Shown here piece after piece: positions 12,813 through 24,359 of a stretch of DNA of 64,000 nt. Source of the DNA: Paramarasmius palmivorus (lineage: Eukaryota; Basidiomycota; Agaricomycetes; Agaricales; Marasmiaceae); contig JAYKXP010000043.1 in the NCBI GenBank assembly GCA_037176845.1, positions 124,001-188,000 of the forward strand. Reading direction: 5' to 3'. Positions within the stretch are counted from its first letter, which is position 1, and each line of letters opens with the position of its first letter. Below the pieces are notes generated by a model. It did no database searches. It was not told where the DNA came from and saw only the letters and a list, made by a program, of their open reading frames with translations. A program made the translations under genes and the position numbers.

Positions 12813-13929
12813 GTTGGGCCCGGGTTCAATGTGTATGTTTTGTTTAAATACTTACAGTCAACTGTCACTCGGGGGAAAACACGGTGCGGAGATGTGTATC
12901 ACCGTAGGACTATTACGGTGCAATTTAGAGTTCGAGGGACCCACCAGAACGTGTCGTATCGGCTTGCAAGCTGATGATCTCGGTGACGTTGAATTGGTTT
13001 GGGTGGCAGAAATCCGTATATCAAGGGTTGTGCAACGAGAGAGCAAACACCTTTCCGGCCTCCTCCAGCGTACATTAGCTCTTGGGAAGCTTCTTGAAGA
13101 TCGTACAAACGTCTCGTGCCGCGTCAATACATTGCAATTCACCACCCGAGACAAGCTATTGAATGGGAGTGGGAATAACGCGGCTTGCGGTGGCGAAAGG
13201 TACAAGCTGATAAGGAATTTGCTGAGGGTCGCAGAGAATTATTTGATGATGAAGAGCAAGATGAAGTAGCTGAAGTAATGGCCCGGTGAGACTTGAAGGT
13301 ATAGCCGAAAACTTAGAAGGAGGCAACGGGTAAACGTGGTTGTTATGACCGTTTTGATGCGACCGAGGTTCGGGCGCCTAGCGCGACTCCCACGGCACTT
13401 GTGCTCTTCGCCTTGTCGCCACCTGACTACATGGGCGCCAGGGCGCCTCCATTTTCTGTGCTCACATACGTACGGAAATGTAAGTGTTGAACTCGTATAT
13501 ACGTACTTCCAGTGGTTGACATGAATATCTTAGACTGGAATCACGATAACTTTCATCAAACTTTCATTTTCCAGTCAATGACATGACAGAACAGGCAGAA
13601 TGTGCATACGGGAATGACATCACTGAAGAGTTGAACTGAGCATCCGAATCTCAAGCCCAGGAACCCATTCGCAGGTTTAGAGCAACGGCTGCAAGCGACG
13701 GGGCGAGCATGGTATGGCCAGACACATTGTGCTTCTTGAGTTAAGTGAGGACGAAATGGCCGGTGGAGGGGTGATCGCAGGGCAGGGCATTGTTGGGAAG
13801 GAGAGACTTGTAGCAATTGGTAAGAGAAGAGGAGCTGTTTATCGACGTCAAACTTATACGACTTCGTGGAATCTGGATAGCAAGTTAGTGGTAGAATTTT
13901 CGAGCGGACTTCAAGGGTGCATCATACGC
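12813..13929. other. Intergenic, no supported gene
   Basis: About 1.1 kb upstream of P450 copy 2. An open frame of 184 codons on the plus strand (12715-13269) overlaps the P450 start antisense and has no recognisable features. Nothing else supported. Confidence 0.45.
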
Positions 13930-14632
13930 TTATTGTTCCATGGCCTTGGGTTCAGCGCGGGTGTATTCAAAAGTCGTGGTGGAGGTTGGTGGAGGTGGAG
14001 GTGGAGGTGGAGGTGGAGGTGGAGGTGGAGGTGGAGGTGGAGGTGGAGAAACAGACGAGCTCGAGGATGCGACTGGGACCGTTGATGGAGGCTGACATAG
14101 TATACAATCAGGAAACTGTTATTCAGAGAGTTTGCAAGAGGATACACACCGCGAGTTTCCTGCGCTTTGCTCTTTTAGCTAACTGACAGTCTTTTGGAAG
14201 ATTCCTTCATGGCGCTGCATCTGTTTTCATGACTGCTGAGCCCGTTGCTGCCCTTGAAATAACCTCCACAAAACTCGCATCGCAACATCTCCCTGGACAC
14301 CTTGGGCATGATGTATGCTATTGAGAGATAATCAGGAGCAGTTCTAAATACTATAGATCATCTGTACATACCGTGAAAAGACCGACTTGACTAAGGGTCG
14401 CAAAGAGACGCGTCAGTGCATTTGCATTCGCGTAAAGGAAAGAAGATAGAAGTTCGTCACTGGATCCAGAAAACTCGCTCACTCCAAATCCAGGATCATC
14501 GGCTTTCGTGCCTCCAATGGATCAATGGATATTACAAGAGAGAGACTTACGTGCTAATCGATGCCGGTGAGGGTGATCGATAGGCCCTCGCGATTTGGAC
14601 GCGTCGTGACAACGAATCGATCCAACGTCCAT
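13930..14632 (-). CDS. Small C2HC zinc-finger protein with polyproline tail
   Basis: The firm part runs from ATG 14309 to stop 13930. It begins MPKVSREMLRCEFCGG, giving a C-x2-C-x12-H-x3-C finger that ends HENRCSAMK. A 62-nt intron (donor GTTAGC, acceptor AACAG) joins KRLS to FPDCILCQPPST in frame. A serine run and a long polyproline stretch encoded by a CCACCT microsatellite follow, then FEYTRAEPKAMEQ and stop. Upstream, two exon-like segments starting at ATG 14632 (MDVGSIRCHDASKSRG; then a segment with GSSDELLSSFLYANANALTR) can be spliced in frame with a non-canonical choice of donor. The start could therefore be 14632 or 14309. Role unknown; single short zinc fingers suggest nucleic-acid or protein binding. 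Confidence 0.5.
13989..14049. repeat. GGTGGA hexanucleotide microsatellite
   Basis: About ten uninterrupted copies of a GGTGGA unit on the plus strand. On the minus strand it encodes the polyproline part of the small zinc-finger gene, so length changes by whole units keep the frame. Confidence 0.9.
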
Positions 14633-14733
14633 ATAATAATATAGTTAATACTCATCCCATACACCATTGAATAACTAATTGCGGCACTACAACACATTTG
14701 CTCTCTAGTCTCTAGATGTTATGAAACAAATCA

Positions 14734-17700
14734 TTACTTCTGGTCATCGAAGTTGAAACTCAGAAGGAAACACGACTCGAAGTCAGCATCCTTAAGCGGC
14801 GGAGGATCAGCTTTGGCCTTGTCTGCTGACACGACGGGCTGTGCCATCAAATAATTAATGCCAGCCTCGATGTCGTCTCCAACTATGAAGACCTTGGCAA
14901 GCTTCTTCTTCTCCTTGTAAACACATCCCACCAAATAGAACATTCCGGTATCTTTATCCACGTCCGATTTTGGGGTGACAGCCCTAATGACCTGTTTATC
15001 GTCTATCATATCAGACCGGAACGTCCTGTAGGAATACAAACGTGAGCTCAACGAGCAGAGGAAATGCTTGTGAAGACTTACAAGAGTACGGAACCCTTTG
15101 GAACTTCGTTTTCTTTCCCTAGCCTGATCCGAGAGGCTTTGACTTTATCGTAGTTATTCACGATATCCCCGTACGTATGGAAGAACCTCCCATCCGCAGT
15201 TCCACTTGACACCATGCTACCCTCTCCTTCTTTCGTCAAGAACAACAGACTCTCCAGAACCTCGCTGCTGTCTACCAACTTATCGTCAACAGGGACAACG
15301 TAGAGGTTTTTGTCGTCAGGCTGCCAGAGGATCTGGAACGTTCCTTGATCCGTCTTTTCGCTGATGATCTTTCGATAGGCCAAACCGGGGACATTTGGCA
15401 ACATGGCAGTCTCGGGAACAGGAGGTGGTTCTATGAGCGCCTTATCCGCTTTGGCGTCGGGAGCTCTGCGAAAGAGTATGAGCATTGAGATAGATGATGA
15501 CAAGAACAGGACTCACGGGACACATTTCTTCAAAGGGAAGGTACCACCCGGCTTGAACTCTGCTGTCCCGAATGGCGTCTGCTTGGTGCCTTTATACTCC
15601 GTAATAAACGCAAGTTTGATGTCCAGATCCAGAGACACCTTCGCATCACAAGTCGATGTTCCCTTGCCACTTGTGCTCGCTGAGCCCTCGGCGGATATGG
15701 GCATACTTGCATTGGCTTCAATACCTGCATTCGCCTTGAATTTGCCCTTGAAGATATCTATGCCGAAGAGAAGCTTGCTGGAGAAATGCGATTCGAAAGT
15801 TGCTTTTCCTTTGACCGAGGCCCCAAAGGTAGGAGTAGGATCTAGTGAGATCCATTTCGCGGCTTGGGAATTCTTGGAGTCGAGGAAGTCGATGGACATG
15901 CTTAGGTTCTTCCATCCGTATCCAGCGCGAGCGATGAAATTTCCGGTTACTGCCAACTCCTTCCACATTGCATCAACGGAGAAGGAAATACTTGGTCCAA
16001 CGATAAGTATACCAGGGATGTTCAATGGGCTGAGAAATGATCGTGAGTATAACAAACGAAGATGACGGTCTGTCAGCGTCGTACCTGAGTGCGGTTGTGG
16101 GCATTTCATACTTGAAAGACCCTGTATTCTTCACTGAAGGAAACATATGAGTAAGTGGCATAATACTAGATGATAGCTCATTTACCATCAACTGTTGCTC
16201 CAAGACCGAGTTCACCCACGAGCGCTCCATCGGTGATACGCGCATTGGCACTCTTGAAGCTAAACGTCTTAACTTCAAATTGGAAGTGAGCCTCAAATCG
16301 AATGTACTATGATCAGAGTAATCAGCAACAGAATTAAAGAATGAATCACCAATACCTACCCCATTAGCACGACAGCCGACGCAGTAGATGTCTAGTCCAG
16401 CTTTCGTAGAGGTATCACCACTGTTTGTCTTGATATCCTTGCTTCCGCTAAGACTGTAAACCTTGTACGCGCTTCCAAATGCGTCCGTGTATATCATGGG
16501 ATGGGTAACGTTGGTGTCGAAGGAAGCGGATCCAGCAGGGCTATACCCATTCTTCGATAACACTTGTTTGAGAATCTTGCTAGATTCCGAAAAGTATTCG
16601 ACGACCTTGCCCAAGCCCTTCTTGAATTCTAGAGGTTAACAATAGCGGTAAGAGCACTGCTTTGGAACAACAGGTGACGGAGCATACTAGAGAACAACCC
16701 TTTGAACTTTTGTCCGAGCTTTTTGACCTTTGAGAAGAGCTTTGAATAGGAAGACAGGTCAGACTAGAACAAACAAGATATGACCCATCACTCACAGACT
16801 TGGATGCTTTAGGGCATGGATCGCTACTAGTGCCACCTTTGCTAAGATACTTGGCCGGTTTCAAAACAACCGAGCAACCGTTTCCTTTGTCCTTTCCTTT
16901 ATCCTTCCCTTTTCCGCCTCCTTTCTTTCGAGGTACCAGCCTTTCGTCGTCAATTTCCCCAAGAAGGAGATCCGAGAGCACGTCGTCGTCGTCCATTGGA
17001 GAAACCAACCCCAAAGTTTCGTCCAAGGCATCGTCGAAGCCATCATTGATCTTGTCGTCTCCGTCACCCCGGGGCGAGAGATACCGACGTTGGCGGTCAG
17101 AATCGGGATTTGGTCGGTATCCAGCGACATCGATTGTGACATATTTCTCGGGGTGAACAGCGGCCTCCAGAGGAACGGTAGACATAGAGAACGAAATCTG
17201 GCGTTTGTCTTTGTCGGATTTCATGTCGGAGACCATGTGGAAGCTGCGCTGTCCTGAAGCCGTACCTTCACCACAGGTGTCACGGAAAGCGATCATCACA
17301 AGCTTGGGAGAGGAGGACCATTCCCTGGCCGCAATATTCCATGCCTCGTCGTTGTTGAAAGCAACGAACATGTTGTTCTTGTCGCATCTGACAGAGGAAA
17401 TGTGGTCCGAGTTCTCCAGATTGACGGCTGGGGCGTTAAAGCCATCAACACGGACAGTGGCGAATGAGCGAGGGATATGCTGTGGAACTGTAAAGTGATA
17501 CGATAAGAAAATGATACAGCTGCCGAATCAAGAGCTTACCTGCTGGGTCGTGATAGTGAAACTCGAGGAACGAAGTGGGTTTGAGATGAGTAGTATCGAC
17601 TGCGTCGTGCTCCGGGTGTCGAGTAGGAAAAAGTCTCATCTCCCTGTAGTGGCGATTCGAAATATACGGATCCACACCAGTGCCGCCACGGACAACAGAT

Positions 17701-17744
17701 AAGAGGGCTGAAAGCAACAAGGTAAAGAACAACGTCGACTTCAT
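14734..17744 (-). CDS. Large secreted two-domain protein, paralog A (probably DUF7029 + DUF7223)
   Basis: Multi-exon gene starting at ATG 17744 with a signal peptide (MKSTLFFTLLLSALLSVVRG), then a mature N-terminus with LFPTRHPEHDA and LEFHYHDPAG. Domain 1 (about 17450-17150) has HISSVRCDKNNMFVAFNND and WNIAAREWSSSPKLVMIAF, resembling DUF7029. A KGKGKDKGKDKG-type basic stretch and acidic linker follow. Domain 2 (about 16420-15510) has LDIYCVGCRANG and LNIPGILIVGPSIS, resembling DUF7223. The C-terminal region (15500-14734) has GRFFHTYGDI, SRIRLGKENEVPKGSV and DFESCFLLSF. It aligns from end to end with the gene at 54.3 kb. Function is unknown; the signal peptide suggests secretion or cell-wall location. 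Family names are from memory of similar fungal proteins and were not searched. Confidence 0.8.
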
Positions 17745-17786
17745 GGCTGGTTCTTCAGCTGAAGGACCACCATCTTGTTGCAGGTT

Positions 17787-17792
17787 CTTATA
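17787..17792 (-). promoter_or_regulatory. TATA-like box of paralog A
   Basis: TATAAG on the minus strand about 43 nt before the ATG at 17744. Paralog B has TATAAG at almost the same distance from its ATG. Confidence 0.4.
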
Positions 17793-18528
17793 CTGTAAAA
17801 TTAGTCATTTCAGTGTCCGGAGCTACGTGAGCCCGTAACGGTGAGGATGGTACTCACCCGACGCGAAAGGAAGAGGGTAAAATTTGTACTGTCGAGGATC
17901 GCGAACACGCAAAGGAGGAACGCAGGTGTTTTCGGAAAATTGTTGCAAGATCTTCAGTTTCGACATAAATGGCGCTCCTCGAGGGCTAATCCGTAGAATT
18001 AGATCGTGCTTGACTACATCTATCTCGAGGAGAGGTATGGAAGCGCGGCGCCAATGCGAGAAACGAGGATATCCCATACTTTTGAAGGTGGTTCACTGCT
18101 AAAAAGAGGTTCAGCGTCCCCAAAATGAACAGCCAGGGGCACACTCACAAAGCTTTCCAGCGCTCTTTCCCTACGGGCACGTCTCAGATCCCTGAACCTT
18201 TTCTAGACCCATGAATATCGTGCCGCCTTCGTTTTGTATTGGGTCCATGAAAAATCTCGAGCAGGATGCCCCTTTGTGAAAAGAAAAATGCGTAGATGTA
18301 GCCTAGAACCGACTAGTCTGTCCGACCAGGGAGGAATGATGACAGTAAGAGAGGAAAAAATTTCGACACTTATGTAGCGCTTATGGCCGAGGATGCACAC
18401 AACAGGGCTTGTAACACATCCAGGCTGGGGAATGAAGTTGTCATATTATTATCATATCATAATTGGCAATGATACATTTGATCTCAATACAACGTATAAG
18501 TTATGTTCATGGGCGATTCTTCCATTTC
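17793..18528. other. Intergenic, no supported gene
   Basis: About 0.7 kb between paralog A and the next minus-strand gene. A short frame near 17970-17860 (MSKLKILQQ) could be an upstream ORF or an untranslated exon of paralog A. Otherwise nothing seen. Confidence 0.4.
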
Positions 18529-19600
18529 CTAGTTCCTATGAAGGTACGAGAAAACCGAAGACATCGAAACTTTTGGACGAATGGGCCTCGCGGGTTTTTC
18601 ACCGGGCTCTGCATGCCTGATCTCTCGCTGTCGAGCGCGGAAGGGTACATTGGATTGCTCGACAGCTCTCCAATAATCCTCGTTCTCCTGAGAAAGGAGA
18701 CGCCTCGATAGCACCTTTTCTTCCTCCGTCATTCCAGACGTATCAAAAGGAGATATATCCCTCGTTTTGGTCGGAGGGGCAGTCCGTACCCTTTTTCTTG
18801 AAGGTGCAGGAACAGGGTTCGGACGAAATACCCATAACAGGGGGTTGCGCGACGATTTCTCGGCTGGTTTGGTCCCTTTGGGCTGCAAAAACTTCTTCGG
18901 AAGCGGTTTGTAATCGGATCTCTTCAGCCGAGGAAGAGGATCCAAAGGCTTATTGTTGTCGAAAGGATTGGTGAATTGCGGAACGCTTCGGTCTCCTGGT
19001 TCCAGGGGTTCTACGAGCACTGGAGTGATACTCGGAGCTTGCGAAGGCTGGCGCTGAAGGGGAGCTGGTTGCAAGGGAAATGGATTGGAGATGGCGGGCG
19101 GGAATGTGTTGGCTCGATTTGCTGTTGTCAAGACCGGCCGCGATGGCGGAAGAATATCGGAGGCCACTTTGCGTACCAAACCCGGCCTTTTCATCGGTAC
19201 CCCGCCCTTCCCCATGCCTCCAGCTTCACGTACACGGATGTCTCCCTTCGTCTTCACCGAGCTGATTTCCTGAGCCCAGAGTTTGATTTGCTCCTCGTCA
19301 GCACGCTTTGCAAGGGTATGCGGTGAGACGTTCTCCTGGTCTACACACCAGGTTCTGGCTTTCGGAGCGTGTGGGACAACAGCATTGTGGCCATCATTCT
19401 TCAGTGCACGAGGGGGCATTGGGTATGGGCCACGAGAGTGCATCTTTCCGCCCAAGACATCGTGAATGCCTGGAAAGGTGTCAGAAGAGGGCCTCTTTGT
19501 CTAGGTACTATGGTCAGTAATGAAGTACTCGGAAGATATCGGCAACACTAACCGTTGGCGGTCTGGCTTGGGACGGATTGCGCAACGTTGTGGATACCAT
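18529..19600 (-). CDS. Low-complexity, probably disordered protein of unknown function
   Basis: Two exons. Exon 1 runs 19600-19553 (MVSTTLRNPSQARPPT). The intron has donor GTTAGT and acceptor ACCTAG. Exon 2 runs 19500-18529 and continues KRPSSDTFPGIHDVLGGKMH in frame. Total about 340 residues. The protein is rich in Pro, Arg, Lys and Ser with few hydrophobic blocks. Islands include VVPHAPKARTWCVDQENVS, LKRSDYKPLPKKFLQ, and a more ordered acidic/basic helix-like part, MTEEEKVLSRRLLSQENEDY, near the C-terminus. No known domain recognised. The long intact second exon and the clean splice support a real gene. Confidence 0.7.
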
Positions 19601-20207
19601 GTGGCTAGCTGTTGAGAGGCAGAATTGGTAGTGCAGTAAAGAAGAGGAGCTTTGGAGGTTTCAGCAATTGCCAACAGGTCCCATTTAAATAGCTACACTC
19701 TGAACGGGACAATAATTCCTGCCATTGTCCGCAACGGTGTAGCGCTGTGGCCTAAGTGGAATTACCTTTTCTGGCAGGATCAGATATTAATTGGGCAATG
19801 TGGCATTGACTGTGGTTGGACCACCGTGGCCAGTTGGGCCAGATTAGGTCCTGGCTCTCCACTGTGATCCCGGGAAACGCATGAGCGGCGTATATGATGC
19901 ATTTAGAGTATAGGGAAATTTTGAATGCCGGCAATAGAAATGACCAGCCTCGTTTCATTTTGCAAATCGAGTACAATGAGTCGGGACGAGTGGTTGTAAT
20001 AACCATCCGTGAAGATAGACTTTCGCGTGAGAGTGAAGCCCTGCGCCGGCTTTCTGCCTGCCCAAAGTCGCCCTTTCATGAGTTCCGTGACTGTGGCTCG
20101 TGCTGGGGAAGTTGTATTCCCGGCAAAGGGGGACCTTCTGGCTGCCTGGTGGGGTTGGCGGAGGTTATTTGGGCGCTATGATCGTCCTTTTCTTTGCCAA
20201 ATCTTGA
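19601..20207. other. Intergenic, no supported gene
   Basis: About 0.6 kb. Short open frames on both strands without family features. Confidence 0.45.
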
Positions 20208-20761
20208 CTAGTTTTCTCTCCACTGGTGTGCGCAAGTGGTGCACCTAAAAGCTACTTAATGAAATGGATAAGATTGACATTGACAACCACATACCGGTAG
20301 ACTGTTGCGTTTAGGAGTGACAATACAGGAAATTGAGAGACGCAAATGAGGACCACGGAGATCACATACAGGTTGTCATTGGCTCGTCTGCTGAACGAAT
20401 CTGAAGCTGATAGAAGTATGCCTGACCATTGTTGCATCGAGGACAAGAGGCTGTTCGACACGCTTCAGTTTTGACAGCAAAAAAATAATGTTTTGCACTC
20501 ACCCGCAGTCGAATCGGCATGTTTCCACATCTCATCGCCTCCCAGTACATCGTCCACCTCTTTCCGTTTCAATTTGGTTCTTGAGGTCATCTACAGCAGT
20601 CATAATAGAGGTATCAATTTTAAGCGTTCGACCAAGTCGAACTTTTTGCACACCTGCTTGGTGATAGGAAATTCATAAGGACAGGTATTGCAAGCCCATT
20701 TATTGAAGCCTGTTTCTGAGGAGATGACCAGCAAGTTTGCGCATGTAGGGCAGAACAGCAT
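20208..20761 (-). CDS. RPC11: DNA-directed RNA polymerase III subunit RPC11 (Rpc10), TFIIS-like
   Basis: Five short exons give about 106 residues, close to the usual ~110. Exon 1 (ATG at 20761) starts MLFCPTCANLLVISSETG and continues with WACNTCPYEFPITKQ, the N-terminal zinc ribbon C-x2-C...C-x2-C. Exon 2 has KRKEVDDVLGGDEMWKHADS. Exons 3-5 give the C-terminal TFIIS-like ribbon: SCPRCNNGQAYFYQLQIRSA, then DEPMTTFYRC, then TTCAHQWREN and stop at 20208. The RSADEP..TFY hairpin with its acidic pair (D, E) is the conserved RNA-cleavage element. RPC11 supports transcript cleavage, termination and reinitiation by Pol III in the nucleus. The neighbouring SPRY gene is divergent, with only 170 bp between the ATGs. 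Confidence 0.93.
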
Positions 20762-20931
20762 CGAGAACGGGGTAGATGAAGGTAAGCAAAGGACACTAAC
20801 ACTGACAGTGACACCAACACCGGCGAAATTTGTTACTCAGACTGTACAGCTTTCACCACGACTATGTTATTTAGGCCCAGGGGCTGTGGATAATAATCTT
20901 GTCTCTCTACTCTCATCTCAATTCTTGGGAA

Positions 20932-21981
20932 ATGTCCAATTTCTTCAGCAAACTCAAGGAGAAAGTCGCTAGTGCTTCAGGCAACACTGGTAGCTTTTCG
21001 TATAACCAGAGTTCAGGAGATCTACCACCAGAATGGGCACCGGCGACAGAGACTTCGGTAAGCCATGGTGTTCTCGTACAACAGGTTGGTTCTCAACAAC
21101 GGATAGCATACTTGGGGACTATACAATGAAGCACCGGAGCAAGAATACCAAGCCGGGATCGATTTCTGTCTTAAATACCCAGTCCTTCCACCCGTAATCG
21201 TCCCATCGCACGCTCTCGACACCATCAAGCAGGAAGGAAGCAAAGCCTGGGGTATCCAGATTCCGAACCCAGAAGACTATCAACGCTTTGCTGGAAGTAT
21301 TGAGAACCCTGGCCCTGATACGAAGAAGTCTCCCGTCGTCGTTGTAGCGACGCAGGCGAGATGCAAGGACTATACACTATTGAGCAATTTGCCAATTATC
21401 GCAGGTCTCTACGATGTATCAAGGCAAGCTGGAGTTTACTACGAGGTCAAGATCTTGGAAATGCATCCCCCGTCATCGTATCTTGCCATTGGTAGGCAGT
21501 GGAGTATACTATCGTTGCCATCGATGCTGACTGTATTCTAGGAACATCGTGCCGTCCATATCCAACGTTCCGTCTTCCTGGGTGGAATAGGGAGAGCGCT
21601 GGCCTCCATCTTGACGATCTTCGCAAGTTTTTTGAAGACTCGGATGGTGGTAGAGACTACAAAGTTCCTTTTGATCGCATTCGCCCTGGAGACGTTATCG
21701 GATGCGGATATGTCTTCGCTTCAGGCACTTTGTTCTATACATGGAATGGGATGCGACTGGAAGATGCATTCACGGGATTGTATCTTCCTCGACATGAATA
21801 CGACGTTTTTGCAGCTATCGGGGTGTCAGGCCAGACGAAGTTTGAAGTAAATTTTGGGGGAGATGTATTCAAATGGAAGGAAGGTAATGAATGGCAATGG
21901 AAAGTGGATGGTGTGTTTGGACGGCTGGGTGGTGGCAGCGGTGGATTCGATGACGAACTACCGTCTTATAGCAGATTTTGA
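20932..21981 (+). CDS. SPRY-domain protein, Ssh4/Ear1-like
   Basis: Three exons. Exon 1 starts MSNFFSKLKEKVASASG and has DLPPEWAPAPE-like text (DLPPEWAPATETS). Exon 2 contains PVLPPVIVPSHALDTIKQEG, AWGIQIPNPEDYQRFAG and LYDVSRQAGVYYEVKILE. After an intron (GTAGGC...TTCTAG) the SPRY core continues: GTSCRPYPTFRLPGWNRES, YKVPFDRIRPGDVIGCGYVF and FYTWNG. Its end is FAAIGVSGQTKFEVNFGGD. It ends ELPSYSRF and stop. The combination of PPEW..., AWGI and the SPRY fold recalls the yeast Rsp5 adaptors Ssh4 and Ear1, which help sort membrane proteins to the vacuole. No N-terminal membrane segment is obvious here, so a cytosolic adaptor role is only inferred. Confidence 0.82.
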
Positions 21982-22207
21982 TACCACCACCTTGTTGTAA
22001 GCACCTATTGAATTGTATTTCTCTCATTTTGGGGTCATAACATATCAATATACTAAACTGTCCTAGCAACCCAGTGACAAGCAAAGTTTAATCCCAGCGA
22101 GCTCGGCCATCAATATTAGGCACCACAATCGGTCCACGCGAAAAGAAGTCACGATTCTCGCTAACACTCAAACCAAACCAGGTTTCTTCCCGTCAAGCTC
22201 ATGAAGA

Positions 22208-24167
22208 ATGAAGCAGAATCATCGGAATCCGCCGCATTATCCGTCCGAACCGCCAGCGAAGAAGCCTCGTGTCGACAGTCGGAGTAGCGGAACAAGACCT
22301 AACGATACAGCAGGAAGCAGTGGCATGAGACACGGTTCGCGTGGTGTGCACGTTCAAGGAGGACAATCATCGTTATCACTGCCCAGGTCTGAGGATCGAT
22401 GGAGTAGAAGTCCGCCCCGACAGTCAGGATCAGCAGAGAGACACTTTGGAGGATGGGGTGTTGCTCACGGTATGTCTCTTTCATGATGGTTCAAGTTGGA
22501 ACTCTCGATGTAAGCGAGCTAAAATCGTTCGATGTAGAGGGTACATCGCGACCTATCCACGAATCCGAATGGAGCAGAACTCTCATTGCACGAAATATAC
22601 CTGTAATATGTCCTTGCTGTTTCTTTGAAGAGATTTACTGATATTGGAGTCCAGCGACGAGTTTCCAGTGACAGCATACGACGCATGTTTGAACGACATG
22701 GATATGTTTGCCTCTTCGAAGACAACATCTATGCAAATGGAACCGCTCTGATAACCTATGTGTGTTGCTCTTCTTTGTGCACAAAGGATAGTACTCATAT
22801 GACCTCATCTCCGTCAGTTCGATATACGCGCTGCGATACGCACCTACAAAAGGACGGCAGATCTAGAGATCGTCGGAAGACATGTCTGTTTTACTTTGTT
22901 GCTCGATGTTGGAATGCGGCTAATTGAGTTTAGATTGACGTCGATTTTCATGAAGAGGCAGTGCGTTCCTTCCAAACTGTTTACGCTTCGTTATGCACTG
23001 ACTTGGACTTGCTTTTCCGCTATGAAGCGAATGAATGCAACTTTAAAAGTTACGCTGTGCAATTCAAAGGAAACCATTGACGAACGTCGAGTCCAGGTAT
23101 TGTTTGAACATTATGGTGAAATCCGAAGGGTGATCCGTGTTCCTGGGGTCCAGGCATATGCTACGTTCGTAGTTTCCTCGTAACATGTTATTCGTCACGT
23201 CTAACGAACCAGTATCCAGAATTCGTCATTTAGAGTTCTTTGATACCAGGGTGAGTCCGGCGTCATTCATCGCCATCGCAAGCTAATTCCAATGACTTCA
23301 AGGATTGTATTAAAGCGCAGAAAGAGCTGCATGGCCACGAATTGCAAGGTGGTACTATTGAGGTTGAGTTTGTAGAGCAGAAAGAGACTGCAGACACTAT
23401 GAGGGGCGAGGAGGAAAGCCGGCGAGTGTACTTTCAAGACGATTAGCCGCCACTTAGCTCAACTTCCCATTCAGAAAGCTTAAAGGCACGAAACGATCGT
23501 ATGATCAAGCTAACGAAGACACCTCCTCAGGCCCGTTTTGGTCAGACACAGAAGATAGTACTCTAGAACACTATCCTCAGTCCTCTCAATCTTCCGTAAG
23601 CCTATATCTCGTTCATGGTCGTTCATAATCTCAAGACAGGTTTAGAATGATGACGGTAGTAACACCATCAGCGAACGTCTAGCCGAGGCGCAGAAGCTTC
23701 AACGGGTATGTGCGAGAGCTGTGAACGCTATGCAGCCGTAGTAACGATAATCAATAGCTACTCTCTGCATTAAAGCCACGCAATCCGGTGGCGCCGCCAG
23801 CACTTGCATCGCAACCAGCACCAGCACCAGCACCAGCACTATCACCAGCACAAGTACCAGCACAAGTACCAGCACCGACACCGACACCGACACCGACAAT
23901 TATTACACAGCCTGAACCCTCAAGTTCCTTCCAGCCCCAAAATGTGTACATCGCTCCTCCTACCCAACCAATTACAAGAGACCCAAGACTCCGGCGCCAT
24001 CAAACTCCCGTGGTCCCATCGCGCCAATCTCATCCTGCAACTTCCCCCACAGCAAATACAGTCGATCCACGCCGAAAGAATTCCAATCAGTGGGTGGATC
24101 TATTTGTGAGTCGGATATTCTGGTTCTCTACCTGATACTCACCCTTTCAAAAACTCAGAACTTTTGA
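22208..24167 (+). CDS. RNA-binding protein with two or more RRMs and a Pro/Ala-rich tail
   Basis: About ten exons. The ATG at 22208 (MKQNHRNPPHYPSEPPAKKP) opens a basic, Ser/Arg-rich leader. RRM 1: WSRTLIARNIP is joined by a 52-nt intron to RRVSSDSIRRMFERHGYV, followed by TALITY. RRM 2: TLKVTLCNSKETIDERRVQV and LFEHYGEIRRVIRV (about 23040-23150), then AQKELHGHELQGGTIEVEF (about 23310-23370), with the RNP-like segments. After 23.5 kb the protein becomes low complexity, with a PAPAPAP run and TPTPTPT near 23.8 kb. The last short exon ends NF and stop at 24167. The layout resembles Mei2-type proteins, but no C-terminal Mei2 RRM was seen. Role presumably in RNA processing. The first intron is unusually short or misread. 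Confidence 0.7.
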
Positions 24168-24359
24168 CTGCACATCGTAGTCTGGATACCCAGAGATACC
24201 TCCCCAATGCCTTGATTTTCGTTGGCGTAGAACCTATACACCCGACAGACGGACTTTCGAACTTTCTTGACCTAAATACAATCATACATGCAGAGTGCAT
24301 CAATACATAGGGTATATACGCTGCATCATTTTTGACATGCAATAATCTTGGTATGCCAC

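Noticed and set aside
12715..13269. Plus-strand open frame of 184 codons
   Set aside because: It overlaps the start of P450 copy 2 antisense and has no recognisable domain or intron pattern.
15403..16065. Plus-strand frame of 220 codons
   Set aside because: It is the antisense shadow of paralog A's domain 2 exons, which have clear family matches to paralog B.
6896..17744. A secondary-metabolite cluster around the P450 pair
   Set aside because: No synthase, terpene cyclase or transporter lies nearby; the NRPS-like gene is 25 kb away with housekeeping genes between.
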